From contig MSJH02000727.1 in NCBI GenBank assembly GCA_001931875.2, positions 1 to 50,928 on the forward strand: DNA of 50,928 nucleotides, read 5' to 3'. The position numbers were made by a program, and so were the translations under genes. Under the pieces are notes generated by a model. It was not told the origin of the DNA and searched no databases. It was given only the letters and a program-made list of their open reading frames with translations. The stretch is from Byssochlamys sp. IMV 00236. Its lineage: Eukaryota; Ascomycota; Eurotiomycetes; Eurotiales; Thermoascaceae. This document shows positions 1 to 11,483 of this stretch, in pieces (the first letter of the stretch is position 1; each line of letters opens with the position of its first letter).

Positions 1-345
1 TCTCTCTCTCTCTCTCTCTCTTATACATATACTTCTTCATTACTATACGATACAAGTTAACCTTTACTATATAATAATTCTTTATGTCAAGAATGAACAC
101 TAATATTTTGCTTGGGGTCAAAAAGAAACAACATTAATCATTAGAGGCTAGGTTATTCTTTAAATTGACATATATAATCATTTCTCTCCCCTCTTTCCAA
201 GATACGCATACACACACACACGAAATGATTTAGCTTTGTTTGACTATGCAATTTTCTTTTCTTGCTGAGTTTTAAGTTATTTCACATCCTACAAAGAAAA
301 AAAACATTTTTTTTCGTTGTTTTCCTTTCAAGCTTGAAACCTACA
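1..345. other. 5' edge and upstream flank of NAP1
   Basis: The window begins with a (TC)10 microsatellite at 1-20. The rest is AT-rich with a CACACACA stretch near 215-222 and a pyrimidine-rich region at about 246-330 just before the NAP1 start. I see no gene here; the last 100 bases probably hold the NAP1 core promoter and leader. Confidence 0.6.
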
Positions 346-1817
346 ATGGATTCTCAACAATCAGGTAAAATCTTTTTTCTTGTAACAATGGGGTTTCCAT
401 AGCAAAAAGCTAATCACGTCGAGAATACTTTAGGTGTTGACATTAAGAACAAGGCAGGTAGTTCCACTGCGCCTACACCCCAAAACACACCTATCAATCC
501 TGCTCCCATTACTTCTACCTATCGTCCTTCTATGAACGCCATTTCTGAAGATATGGAAACCATCACTACAAAAGGTATTCTTTGTTGATCAAACTGATTC
601 ATACTGATAATATTATTTGAAGGCGCAGCCAGTGGCAACTCAGCACTTACTGGTGCATTCACTGGTAATCCCGCTCTTTTAAGCATGCTTCAAGGTAAAC
701 TAGGTACTCTCGTGGGCCGTTCCTCTGGATACATTGAATCATTACCTGCACCTGTTAAACGCAGACTTAATGGTCTCAAGTATTTCCAATCTAAGCATGC
801 CGAACTTGAAAACAAATTTCAGGAAGAAGTATTGGCTTTAGAAAAGAAGTACCTCGAACTTTACAAGCCTTTATATGAACAACGTGCAAAGATTATTAAC
901 GGTAGCTACGAGCCTACAGAAGAAGAAGTAGCCCTGGGTAAAAAAGTAGATGAAGAAGAAGAGGAGGAGGAAGAAGAAGAAGGAGAAAAGGAAGAAGAAA
1001 GCGATAAGGATATCAAGGGTATTCCTGAGTTCTGGTTAACTTTGTTAAAGAACCATCCTCAAATTGCTGAAACTATCACCGAGCAAGATGAAGAAGCTTT
1101 GAAACACTTGGTTGATATCCGCATGTCCTATATGGATAAGCCAGGATTCAAACTTGAGTTTGAATTCTCAGAAAATGAGTTCTTTACAAACAAGGTGCTT
1201 GTTAAGACTTACTATTATCAGGATCAAGCTATTGGCGGTGATTTTGTTTATGATCATGCCAAAGGCTGTGATATCGACTGGAAAGAAGGAAAGAACTTGA
1301 CGGTTACAGTAGAAACAAAGAAGCAACGTCATAAGAGCACAAACAAGTCTCGCGTCGTCAAACGCACTGTGGCTGCAGACTCTTTCTTCCACTTCTTTAG
1401 TCCACCTGCTATTCCTACTGAAGATGAAGAAATTGATGAAGAGGAGGCTGAGGGCTTAGACGCTAAGCTTGAAGCAGACTATGAAATGGGTGAAGAATTC
1501 AAAGACAAGATCATCCCTCATGCTGTAGACTATTTCACTGGCAAGGCTCTTCAATACGAAGATTATGACGAAGACTTTGATGTAAGAACAATGAATGTCA
1601 GTACTCTCTCTATAAATCTAACCCCGTGCCTGTAGGATGAATATTATGATGAAGATGATGATGAAGAGGAGAACGACGACGACGACGATGACGACGACGA
1701 TGACGATGATGATGCTGTAAGTTAAAATCGTGGAAAAACAAAAGCAAGTGTATTAACCCAAGTGTGTCATTATAGCCTGCCAAGGATGAAAAAGCACCCG
1801 AGTGTAAACAATCTTAA
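346..1817 (+). CDS. NAP1: Nucleosome assembly protein 1 (histone chaperone)
   Basis: This is a NAP-family H2A-H2B chaperone that shuttles between cytoplasm and nucleus. Exons are 346-364, 434-574, 623-1581, 1636-1716 and 1776-1817, giving 413 residues, the usual length. The N-terminal coiled helix (YFQSKHAELENKFQEEVLAL) and the fold core (GIPEFWLTLLKNHP, then FSENEFFTNKVL and GCDIDWKEGKNLT, and SFFHFFSPP) are classical NAP signatures. Two acidic tracts are present: a poly-Glu run at about residue 143 and a long Asp/Glu tail encoded by an 81-nt exon. The last exon ends in ECKQS, a CaaX-like C-terminus also known from animal and plant NAP1 (CKQQ), which supports the final exon. The first ATG and its 19-nt exon splice in frame into the next exon. 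A homopolymeric acidic tail makes the 3' exons the least certain part. Confidence 0.95.
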
Positions 1818-2497
1818 TACTATTATTATAAATAAATCCTCCCTTTAGATAACGGCAGCTAAGACGGTGATCCTCAAATAGCACTAATGATATACACACT
1901 TTGACTTGTCGAGATCAGAATACTATGCTATTGTATAAAAGGAGTTGCTTTATGCACTATGACACCTATTCCTTTTATCTTGACATTATTTGCGTCTTAT
2001 TCTCTTTTCTCTGGGCCATAGTATCATATCTTTAACTTCAAAACGCATAACATAAGCTGAGGACACACCTAAGTCACCACCGAAATGATGAAGTAAGGGT
2101 CCAAAGGACCAATTAAAGTGGCTGTGAAGTGACTTGATAACCACCAGAGGTTGATTCTCTTTTTAGAGAGGGATGTCTTGATAAAATACTATAATTTGAC
2201 TCTACATAAGACATCAGGATGAAGCGAATATTCAAAGCAGCATTCATATCCCTTTGTCATACCTATTATTACTCATTAAAACTAATACTCTTATCATTTG
2301 CATTGCACTTACGATATCACGATCATTTGCAGTGATGTATATTTAAAGCAGAACAAGTACGAATTAGAGATATATTGACAGAATCGGTATCCTAATGATG
2401 TTCTTATATTAGATAAAGAGGATTACATGTACAGGAACTTTCAGATGGTTTATTAAAGAAAAAAAGTGATTGTGGAAAATTATACATCAAGAGTTGA
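1818..2497. other. Intergenic, downstream of NAP1
   Basis: About 680 bases of AT-rich DNA with no open frame that I can support. It may hold the NAP1 3' UTR and the 5' remains of the decayed transposase that follows. Confidence 0.5.
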
Positions 2498-2659
2498 ATG
2501 AAGCTAGAGGAAGGCTACGAGCTGGATATCTTTGGAAAACCTTGTATAATTGCCAACCCACATGGAACAAGCGACTATATTGGCTTTGCAGTAAAAGAGC
2601 AAGAAGATCAGATATCAGCTAGTCATTACCTAAGTAAAGACGACGATGTAGGAAAGTAG
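2498..2659 (+). other. 53-codon open frame, unassigned
   Basis: An ATG at 2498 opens a 53-codon frame (starts MKLEEGYELDIFGKP) ending at TAG 2657-2659. It lies directly before the transposase relic but in another frame. I do not recognise it. It could be part of the same dead element, an insertion into it, or chance. Confidence 0.2.
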
Positions 2660-3546
2660 CAGAGCTGTATACTAGAAAGATCGACCATTTCATTCAAAAA
2701 TTCAGCATATACCCAGCATTTATGTTTTATTTTAAAAACTATTACTTAGAGTGAGTTGGCACAATCAGTTGAAGACAAACTACTTACAAAGAAAGAGAAA
2801 CAGAAGGCTGGATCGATTAATCTTTATCTTGGTTGATGATGCTCATGCCGATTTTATGCGCAATACCGCAAGGATGGCTGCTAATATCGGACGTATGAGC
2901 TCAGAGACTAGAGAGGCAAGAAAGAGAATGATTGCAGCAGAAGAGATCAATGAGCCGTCATTAGAAGGTATGGTGCAGAAAGTGTATATCGATGAAGAAG
3001 TTTGCTATATTGTCAAGCCTTTCACGACAGAAGTTGTATACGATATATCAATTGAGCAAGGAATTATGACTGCATGCAATTGTATAGACTTTCAACGAAA
3101 TAAGCGTGCCTGTAAGCATATGTATTTAGTTCATCGCTTTGATAAAAGCTGTATGGTTTACAGCCAAGGTAGATTGTTACGATAGTAATAAGAGAAATGC
3201 CACAATGTACTTATATTACCTAGAAATTGACTCTAGCTTGAGGGTTCATACGATGGGGTGAGACAACACTTATCCAGAATACTGTAGAGAATGATCATAG
3301 TGAAGCAGTTACTGAGAGCTCTGTTGTGCTTCAATCAGAAGTGCCATCTAAAGCTGGAGATAGAACGGATGCGTTGTTGACAAGCATCACAAGTGTATGC
3401 AGACAAGCTTTAGAAAGCTGCATACATTTAACTTCTGAAAATAGGACAGACTGTTACAAATATATAATGAACTAAGGCAACTGTTGTCAGCTAATGAAGA
3501 GATGCAGCTTCCACCAAATATAAATTTGCAAACACAAAGAAGATAA
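2660..3546 (+). pseudogene. Decayed Mutator-like (MULE) transposase, C-terminal part with SWIM zinc finger
   Basis: This is the 3' portion of a Mutator-like element transposase. At 2660-2751 one frame reads a segment ending FKNYYLE. The frame then shifts and continues at 2752 as SWHNQLK...RRLDRLIFILVDD, the conserved block that follows the DDE domain in fungal MULE proteins. A SWIM finger follows (CNC, nine residues, then ACKH, at about 3073-3120), in the CxCx(n)CxH pattern. The frame stops at 3183-3185. A coding-like tail resumes in another frame at 3269 and needs a further frameshift near 3465 to reach ELRQLLSANEE and the stop at 3544-3546. The DDE catalytic half is absent upstream. With at least two frameshifts and a stop it cannot encode a working enzyme. 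The family call rests on the SWH block plus SWIM. Confidence 0.7.
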
Positions 3547-3631
3547 AGCATAAAATAAACAAAATCCTTATTTCTTCTTTCCATACAAGTTCAAAAAGGA
3601 GGGCAAGATAAGTAAATCGCTTCATTTATGC

Positions 3632-3638
3632 TACGTCA
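3632..3638. promoter_or_regulatory. CRE/ATF-like TACGTCA upstream of RalGAP gene
   Basis: TACGTCA lies 84 bases before the RalGAP start codon. This matches the half-conserved CRE recognised by ATF/CREB bZIP factors. It is a single short match, so chance is possible. Confidence 0.25.
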
Positions 3639-3721
3639 CAAAATGGATAAAGCATAAAGGCTAATTTCAGGTCCTAAAAATCAAAAATTTACTATTGCTT
3701 TTTCCTGTAATATTTGTCTAG

Positions 3722-6700
3722 ATGAAGCAAGCAGGACCGTCATTAAGGAAAGATCAGCAACAACCAGATAAATATAACAACGTTCTAGAACATGATAGGA
3801 GGGATGAGCATGGCCATGGACCAGATTTGCTAGTACTCCCTTCAACATCGACATTCACTCTCAAAGACGATAAGCAAGAGAAATTAAAAAAGAAAGCAAA
3901 GAACTTTTTTAACGAAAAGAAAGAGATTAAGCTAAGAGCACAAAGCTTATGGAGCTACATTGGTAACATAAGAATTACAATGTAAAGCATTGAGACTGAC
4001 ATATTTCTCTTTATCTTAGATGCAACAAATACCTTTGATCAAGCACGGTTCTTTCAGGAAAATGCAGAACAAGTATTTCAAGTAGTCTATGATACGTGTA
4101 TGCATCAAATAGACAAAATAAGGAAAACCAAGACAGAAAGACCACAATCCTGGAACTCAAAGGAACTCGTCAGTCTCCAAAAGACGCTCTTGTTGCTACG
4201 AAAGATATTTTTATTTGTTCCAGAGTTGATGAGGAACGGATGGCAGAGACAAAATATTGCAGCCATCTTGACCCATATTTTGGATCACCGTAACCATCCA
4301 AGGCTACGAGCTCTCGGCTTTCAATTGCTTTTATTGTGGTTGAATGACCAAGTAGTAGAATATCCAGAATGCATATACCTATTCTCAAATGCAATTTCCT
4401 TGGACTTGTTTATTCTTGATGAGATATCCCCTATAGATACAACTTATTCAAACAATAATCATGCCAATGCATCTACTGGCGTCAATATTAGCCCCTCTAC
4501 AATGAGTCACGTCTCACCAACAACGGCCAGCCTGATGAATAACGAACCGTCTGATAATAACATACATAGCAAGCTGCATACTGGCGGACTTCATTTTGTT
4601 AAAAAGTTAAGAGAAACACATGCAGAAAAGGGACAGACAAAGCATGGACTACAAAGAGATGAACGTATAAAAGCAAGCCAAATTCAGCTACATCAAACGT
4701 ACATTGTAGATGACGAGTCTACAGCACCGATATTCCCCAATCCTGCTCCACCCACGTACAATGATTCACTTGTATTAATACACATCTTTATATCAAATCT
4801 AGTGCGACTAGCTTATGTCGCAGCTGGTTCACCACCACCACCTGATGACTATGATTATCCTCCTGGAGACCAGTTTGAACCAGATGATGGAATTGCAACT
4901 GGTATTGGAATAGATGCAGCCACTGCAAGTGCAAAGTTCCTATTCAAAATATTTAGGACATATTACATAACCAAGTTTGTTCCGCTCATTTCAAAATCAT
5001 TACAGATAGATGGCGCGATTGAAAATGAAAGTAAGTAAAGAACAAGGACCACGATTCGACACTAATGAAAGCAGAATATGGGTTCCCATCCTGTCCTCCT
5101 TCTATCCTTAGATGCCTTTTACGTTTCTTGATTGGCTATTGTCTTGATAATGATAGCAATAATGTACACATCAATTGGCCAACCCAAGCCCCATTTGCAT
5201 CTTCTTCTCCAGCTATACCCATTCTAAAATCCATTGTGCTATCATCCCATGAAACTCGCGAAATGCTGCATGAAATAATTCGCCAAGCTCTTATTTTACC
5301 ATGTACAAATACACAATATCGCGATATCACACGCGGTGCTATTCATGTACTTGGAGTTTGGATATTATGTAAGGAAGAGGAAAGACCATCCTTCTTGAGG
5401 AGATCAGGTAGTGCAGTCACTCGTTCCAGTAGTACCACTTCGGCCATATCAATGAATAACGGTAATATACCTAGCACAGAACAGAACAAAATTCTTTCTA
5501 CTTCGCCTATTGCAGAAGAATTCCCTGTCCATCAGAAAAGCAGTGAAGACCAACACGATGCCAATGCATTTTTGCGCCGTTATTTAATGATGATAAAGCT
5601 GATATTTGAGGATCGACGTGGTTCAGATGATAAAAGTAGAGACGTTTTGGCTGCAAATGCACAACAAGTCACAGATTGGGAAGGTTTAGTAGCACTATAC
5701 AAAGACGCTATTAATGTATATCGTGCTATTGTTGTATCTAAAGGGGGTATTGACATTGAGTGGGAAAGTTGGGAATTACTATTACATTGTCTCTTGGATA
5801 TTCAACAATGGCTGATGAGTCAACCAGAAAAGTACAGTAGAGTTCCTGTCCAGCCTCTGGCAGAAGACCTGGCAAGCTATATTTGGGAAACAGTATTCTA
5901 TGCATTTGTAAGAGCCAAGATTATTCACATGGAGCTCTGGAATCAATTAAAAGTACACGTTGTCAGCTCAACTCGGTGGCCACAAGCTCTACAGCAATGG
6001 GTGGTAAGGTTTACTACATGTAATATAGAAACGCGGCTTCTGATGTACTCTCTCTTTAGAAAATCATGCATAATTTAACTAGACTATTATCTTCCAGGCT
6101 GTACAAAGTAGAATATGACATTGACAGACATCGACCCACAGATGATCAACAACAGCCTCTCCATTTTATCAGCAGCAGTCGCTCATCAGCTATAGGAAGT
6201 AGTAATAAAAGCAAAATTCGATCTCGACATTTGAGCATCCACGGCCATCCAAAGAACAATACATCAATCGGTAATAAGCGTGGCTCTGCTGGACGACCAT
6301 TATCAAGTAGTGGAAGTGAAGGTCAGTTAGTACCAAACGCACAAGACAAACAGTCTGCGGAACAGCAACAGGCAGACTACTCCCAAAGTACGACGGCTCT
6401 TCCTCCTCCTGAAGGAAGTGTCTCGACTATCTTACGCAACCTTAGCAGTGCTTCCTTATCTGATATTGCAAATACATTCAAATCCGATCGCAAATCAACA
6501 AACCTCAGCTCTGTACCCGATAATGAAGAGTTTGAGGATGAAACAGTGACAACAACAAAACAAAACATCAAATTTGGAATTAAGAATATTATACCTACAA
6601 CTTCATTTTCTAATACCTCATCACATACCAGCAGTAGTGGAAGCAACTATCATGCTTTGGCCTCATCGGCATCGGCTGCCAAAAGAACGAGCGGTAGTCA

Positions 6701-9700
6701 TACATTAGGAAACAATGCATCAAGCCATGGTATGAATGCAACGAATGGCGGACAGGACAAAGGCATGACAGGATCTGGAAGACGAACGATCAGTATACAG
6801 CAGCTTGACTCGCTATGGCAAGATTCAGGCTCAAAGTTACTGAATTTTGTTCACCACAGCAATGAAGGTTCTCAGGCAAACGTAACCAAAGGCTTAACTA
6901 TCAAGCATGATGATAAGAAAACAGAGTGGGACAGAAGAAGTGGATCAAGCTCTGTTATAGATGAAGTTGCATCAAGTCGTTCCAATCGTACTTCTACATC
7001 CATACTAGCAGGCGTTGGTGACGCACTCTCTATAATGCCCAGTTCAGCTGCTGTCACTGAAAAACTTCCTGTGGGTTTAGGATCTTTCAAAAGCTCTGAT
7101 TTTCTCGTTTTAAGTAACCTGTCTTATGATGGACAGCAAATACTGGCTACCTGGAAGAATACGTTGTTGGTTGTAGGCAACATCAATCAAATCGAAGGAG
7201 CACAAAATCACGCTATTGCCATTCAATGTATTGTAGATATCTTGGATACCTTCAAGCTGATACGAGCAGAGCAGCCTTACTGTGATGTGCCTATACCTGC
7301 TATATATGATTTTACACCATGGTTACTTGATGCAACAGAGCTTTCAGAGTGAGTATTTGACAACTTGTTGTTATGATTAAATCAGCTTGAACTCAATATT
7401 TTGTAGCACATATGAAATAGGTAAAGCTAGTGCCTATGGTAGCCTATGTAGGTTAATGTCACAGATTCCAGAGGAAAATATACCAGAGAGCTATTATGCA
7501 GCGTTTTACAAATCAATCATCAAAGGGCTTAGTTCTGGCAACCTATCCATTGTTTATGCTATTCTACTTAATTCTAGCAATCTATTTACTTTTCCACTTC
7601 CTGGTATTCATATCTTGATTCCATTTTTTATAGAAGCTATTGAAAAAGAGGTACTTACACACACGCATCCTTCTTTCTTTCTAATCAATCTTGTTTCATA
7701 GCTGCTAAACTATTCTGGTACAAAGCCTTCATTAAAAGTATACAAGAGCTGCGTTACGATCTTGGGCTCACTTGTGCCACTGTCGAATCATTTAAAGAAT
7801 GTGACAATCCATTTCGATGAGATAGATACAAAGTGGATTCCTGCTTTTGAACAGGAAAAATCGTTTTCGTTTGCTGGTGCAAAACTATGGTTAAAGAATG
7901 TCCTGATCAGACTAATAACAAGTAATCAAAATGTCACAGGCGAACTTGATACAGAAATACACTGTATGTTGCTCGGTGGTTTATGCGCTTTTGTGCTTGA
8001 TGAAATGTCGACAGTAGAAAGGTAGCAGCGCCTTACAGTAACTGATAAAATTCTAATCTCTCTTTTGTTTGCAGTCGCCAAGATGATATTATATATGAAT
8101 GTATTCTGTCTTTGGTCAATCACTTGTACTGGTGTAATATTTCTGTTATAAACACTGTGGCCAACTGTCTGATTACACTTGCTCATACGTATGATGGAGA
8201 GCTTGATCCAGAAGGGGTAAGTTTATCAGAGAAGGAATGTACCAAGCTAATATGTTCATTAGATTGTTGTGCAAGAAGTACTGACTCATATTATTGATGC
8301 ACTTAATGTACATTTGAAGTACTATGAGCGAAGTAGCAAGACCGGAAGAGGTTTTATTATTTCCAAGCTATTTAGCTGTCTTTTAGACTGGATTATGTCA
8401 ATCGATCCCATCATCCTTACAGAAACTGATCTTTGTCAGCTTGTATTTGATGTGATTGAACTTGCCATTCATTTATCATCGGTAAGGATTCTATTTATAT
8501 TCTCATACGCCAGGCCAATAACTATTATTAAACAAAAAAGGATGGTCATGAAAAAATATTACCACATCCTCCTAGATCCGTTAGCACAAGTTCAAAGAAA
8601 AAAGAAGCTTCATTCAAGTTTAAATTAGGAGCAGATAAAAGACCAGACATACAACAGAATGAGCATATTGTTGGTTCAGACACCTTGCCAGAAAATGATC
8701 AAGATTATGTCAAGGTAAGAATGAGCGGTGCTTACGAGATGATGATACTTATATTGTATAAAGGAATCTGCTGAAGCAGTCCTGCTTCATTTACTCCATC
8801 ACTTTAACAACTTCGCATCTCCTTATGGCCCTGCCACTTTGTATAGCACAATCGCTGGACCTGGTGTTTCGCAAGATGATGGAGATTATCAGCAGTACCA
8901 ATATTTCTCATTCAATGACACTACTATTATTGCATTTGTGGAACTTCCTGAAGCAAAAGGTTTCTATCATATGACACATCCATGATGGAAGTAAAACTAA
9001 ATTATATTCATAGAAAAACGTCAAGCAAGGATGATCATACGAGATCTTACTGGACGTTATGTCTGGGATGCCCAACTAGAACCAAAGGCAATCTTGTCTG
9101 GAAGCTCAGAAAGATTAATAAGCACAAAGAAATTGGGCAACGCTTTAGATAAAAGGTTTATAAAAAGTGAGAATAAATCGAACAATGGAGCGTAAGTAAA
9201 TATCTTGTTGAACCTTTTTTTTTTTAACAACATTATTATTACTAATAGATTGGCTGATCATGGAAAAGACCCAATGTCTTTGTTATTAAAACAGTAAGTA
9301 AAGCATAGGCCAATTTGTTACAATGGTATTAATATCAGATAAAAAAGGATTGGTGAATTACATCCAGATTGCCTCTTAGATCCTAGTCTACCACTTAATG
9401 TGCCAAGTACTCCCACTGCACTTCAATTAGATATGCTTGGCAACCTAGGAGAGCGTTTAGAGGATTATTTGAAGAAAGAAGCAGAACAGAATGCTCAGCA
9501 GGCACCAGACGTGTAAGTCATTAGTTTACCCTCACTACAGCACATGCTATAACCTAACACTCGATACTTTTTAGAAGGCTTTGGTATACAAAGATGAATA
9601 GCTTACGTCAAAGAGAATCTGGAGAAAATAAGCAAGGTGAATCAATACAAGTACAGCTGTTGAACAACTTTAGCTTGAAAAAAGATTTCATGCCAGCTTT

Positions 9701-10770
9701 TCCTCAAGAGACTGAAAATCCTCATGTCCCTTTCTTGTTTAGTCGATTATTGATGAGTCATTTAGGACTTATTGAGTATAATCACTTAAAAGATGGCTCC
9801 TTCCAGATGCTTAATAAGAGTCCAGCCCTTTACAGAGACTTGCGAGGACTTGATCGAAAGCATGGGTAAGATTTCTTTTATAGGCAAGAAAAAAAAAATA
9901 GCTAAATACTCGTAGACGCGAAACAATGAAGATTGGACTGATTTATGTTGCCCATGGACAAGAAGATGAGCAGAGTATTCTCCAGAACAGTCAAGGGTCT
10001 GAGAGATATAACAGATTTGTAGAAAGTCTAGGATGGGAAATAGATATTGCTACACATACAGGATATCTCGGGGGACTTGAACGAAATTTAACCAATGGCT
10101 CAAAAGCTACCTATTATTGCTCTTCTACGCTTGAAGTGATATTCCATGATGTGACTAAAATGCCGACAGACCCCTCTGATCCAAAACAGCTAAAGAAGGT
10201 AAGTTTAGTGCGCATATAATGAGACAAAAGTTATTGATCAAAATGACAAACAGAAACGACATATTGGTAATGACCATGTCCACATCGTTTGGAATGAACA
10301 TGACCGAGACTATAAGATTAATACTATTGGAGGGGACTTTGGCAACGCTCAAATCATTATTAAACCACTGCCTAATAATCTCTACTTGATCAAAGTTTAT
10401 CGTGACTCAAAGGTATGAAAAAAAAAGGCAATTTTCCCCGCATTATTTTTTAATTCAAGGTATTATAGGTTCCATATTTTGGACCACTGTATGATAAAAT
10501 GATTGTATCTGAAGCAAGTTTGGGTCCTCTGATTAGATCCACTGCTATTGATGCATTTAGAGCTACAGTACACACAAACTTATATTCCTTTTATAAGAGT
10601 GTGTATGCCCAAAGAGCCAACGATGTGCGAATGATCACTCAAAGGCATAAACTTTCAGCATGGTAAAATTTAACATGACATCAAACCCCTAAAAACTAAC
10701 CCATTTTTCATATATAAAAAGGAGCTATGAGCATTTTATGGAGAAAGTTTTCATGCTTGAAGATCAATAA
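3722..10770 (+). CDS. RALGAPA1: Ral GTPase-activating protein alpha-like, with Rap/Ran-GAP domain
   Basis: This is a 2,043-residue homologue of the RalGAP/tuberin-type GAPs, which switch off Ras-family GTPases and act as alpha-beta complexes. Exons are 3722-3962, 4020-5030, 5072-6003, 6060-7348, 7407-7650, 7702-8021, 8075-8216, 8263-8481, 8541-8714, 8764-8959, 9014-9191, 9249-9293, 9348-9512, 9575-9865, 9916-10198, 10254-10412, 10469-10662 and 10722-10770. The N-terminal helical repeat region (LRKIFLFVPELM, RALGFQLLLLWL) matches RalGAP-alpha. Residues about 1150-1550 are Ser/Asn-rich and probably disordered. The C-terminal Rap-GAP domain carries IGLIYVAHGQEDEQSIL and RHIGNDHVHIVWNEH, where the Asn of GND is the catalytic 'asparagine thumb'. 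Introns are 41-59 nt. The acceptor at 9346-9347 follows an A-rich run and is the only one there that keeps frame. The GTPase substrate cannot be read from sequence. Confidence 0.92.
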
Positions 10771-10779
10771 GATTCTAAT

Positions 10780-11127
10780 ATGAAATCTTTATCCAAACAA
10801 GACAATTGGCCACTCCATGATTACCATGAAAAATATATTATGAAAACATTATCATTACGAGCACAGCAATGTAATTATTCAAGCGCAATCAATACCATTA
10901 CCATTACCACCACCACTACTACTACTACCACTACTAATAATAACAATAATAATAATAATACAAACCATATCATATTAAATGATAATAATAATAACCATAG
11001 ACTATTGATTGACCGAGAAAAGCAATATCTAAGATGCTCTATTTGTCAACGTAGATTCCATTCAGAAGGAAATCTCTTTAATCATATGCAGTTATACCAC
11101 TATTCTTTGCTCTCTGTAAAGCAATAA
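10780..11127 (+). CDS. Small C2H2 zinc-finger protein, 9 bp after RalGAP stop
   Basis: A single-exon frame of 115 residues. After a Thr/Asn-rich low-complexity middle (about residues 40-75) it ends in one good C2H2 finger: CSIC, twelve residues, then HMQLYH, at about residues 87-108. It begins 9 bases after the RalGAP stop, leaving no room for a promoter or a RalGAP 3' UTR. It would therefore have to be translated from the same transcript or from one starting inside RalGAP. The stop is part of GCAATAA, giving an AATAAA signal at 11123-11128. The real finger argues for function; the low-complexity middle argues for caution. No specific homologue is recognised. Confidence 0.5.
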   Translation: MKSLSKQDNWPLHDYHEKYIMKTLSLRAQQCNYSSAINTITITTTTTTTTTTNNNNNNNNTNHIILNDNNNNHRLLIDREKQYLRCSICQRRFHSEGNLFNHMQLYHYSLLSVKQ

Positions 11128-11483
11128 AAAAAATACACGTATTGTTTCAATAAAGTACTGAGGAAAAATCTTTTTTTTTTCGAAACCTGTGAGTGTATCA
11201 AAGGGAGACTTAAGGGAATTCGATCCTCTCCCTCTTTAATAGAGAAGGGCAAGAGAAGATGATATCACCCTGTTTTATAAAGACCATGATGAATCGTAAA
11301 GGGATGCCTTTGTTAATAAATGTGTTTCTAAATTGAATAAAATGGTGTTTTCCAATGACTTGCACTCCTTTTTCAAAAGAGAGAAACCCTTTCAGCCTCA
11401 CTTGTGTGTGAAAGAATTGAAGAACCGAACGAATACTTTGAGGCTTGAACGCATAAACTGTGCTTCTTTTTTTTTTTTTCTTA
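11128..11483. other. Intergenic, promoter region of glutaminyl cyclase
   Basis: About 355 bases without a supported gene. An AATAAA at about 11149 may end the upstream transcript. A T13 pyrimidine tract at 11467-11479 sits immediately before the QC start codon and is likely part of its promoter or leader. Confidence 0.5.

Noticed and set aside
2751..3185. Intact SWIM-domain host gene
   Set aside because: The frame lacks an ATG at its start, is continued on both sides by other frames, and matches the middle of a MULE transposase, so it is a fragment.
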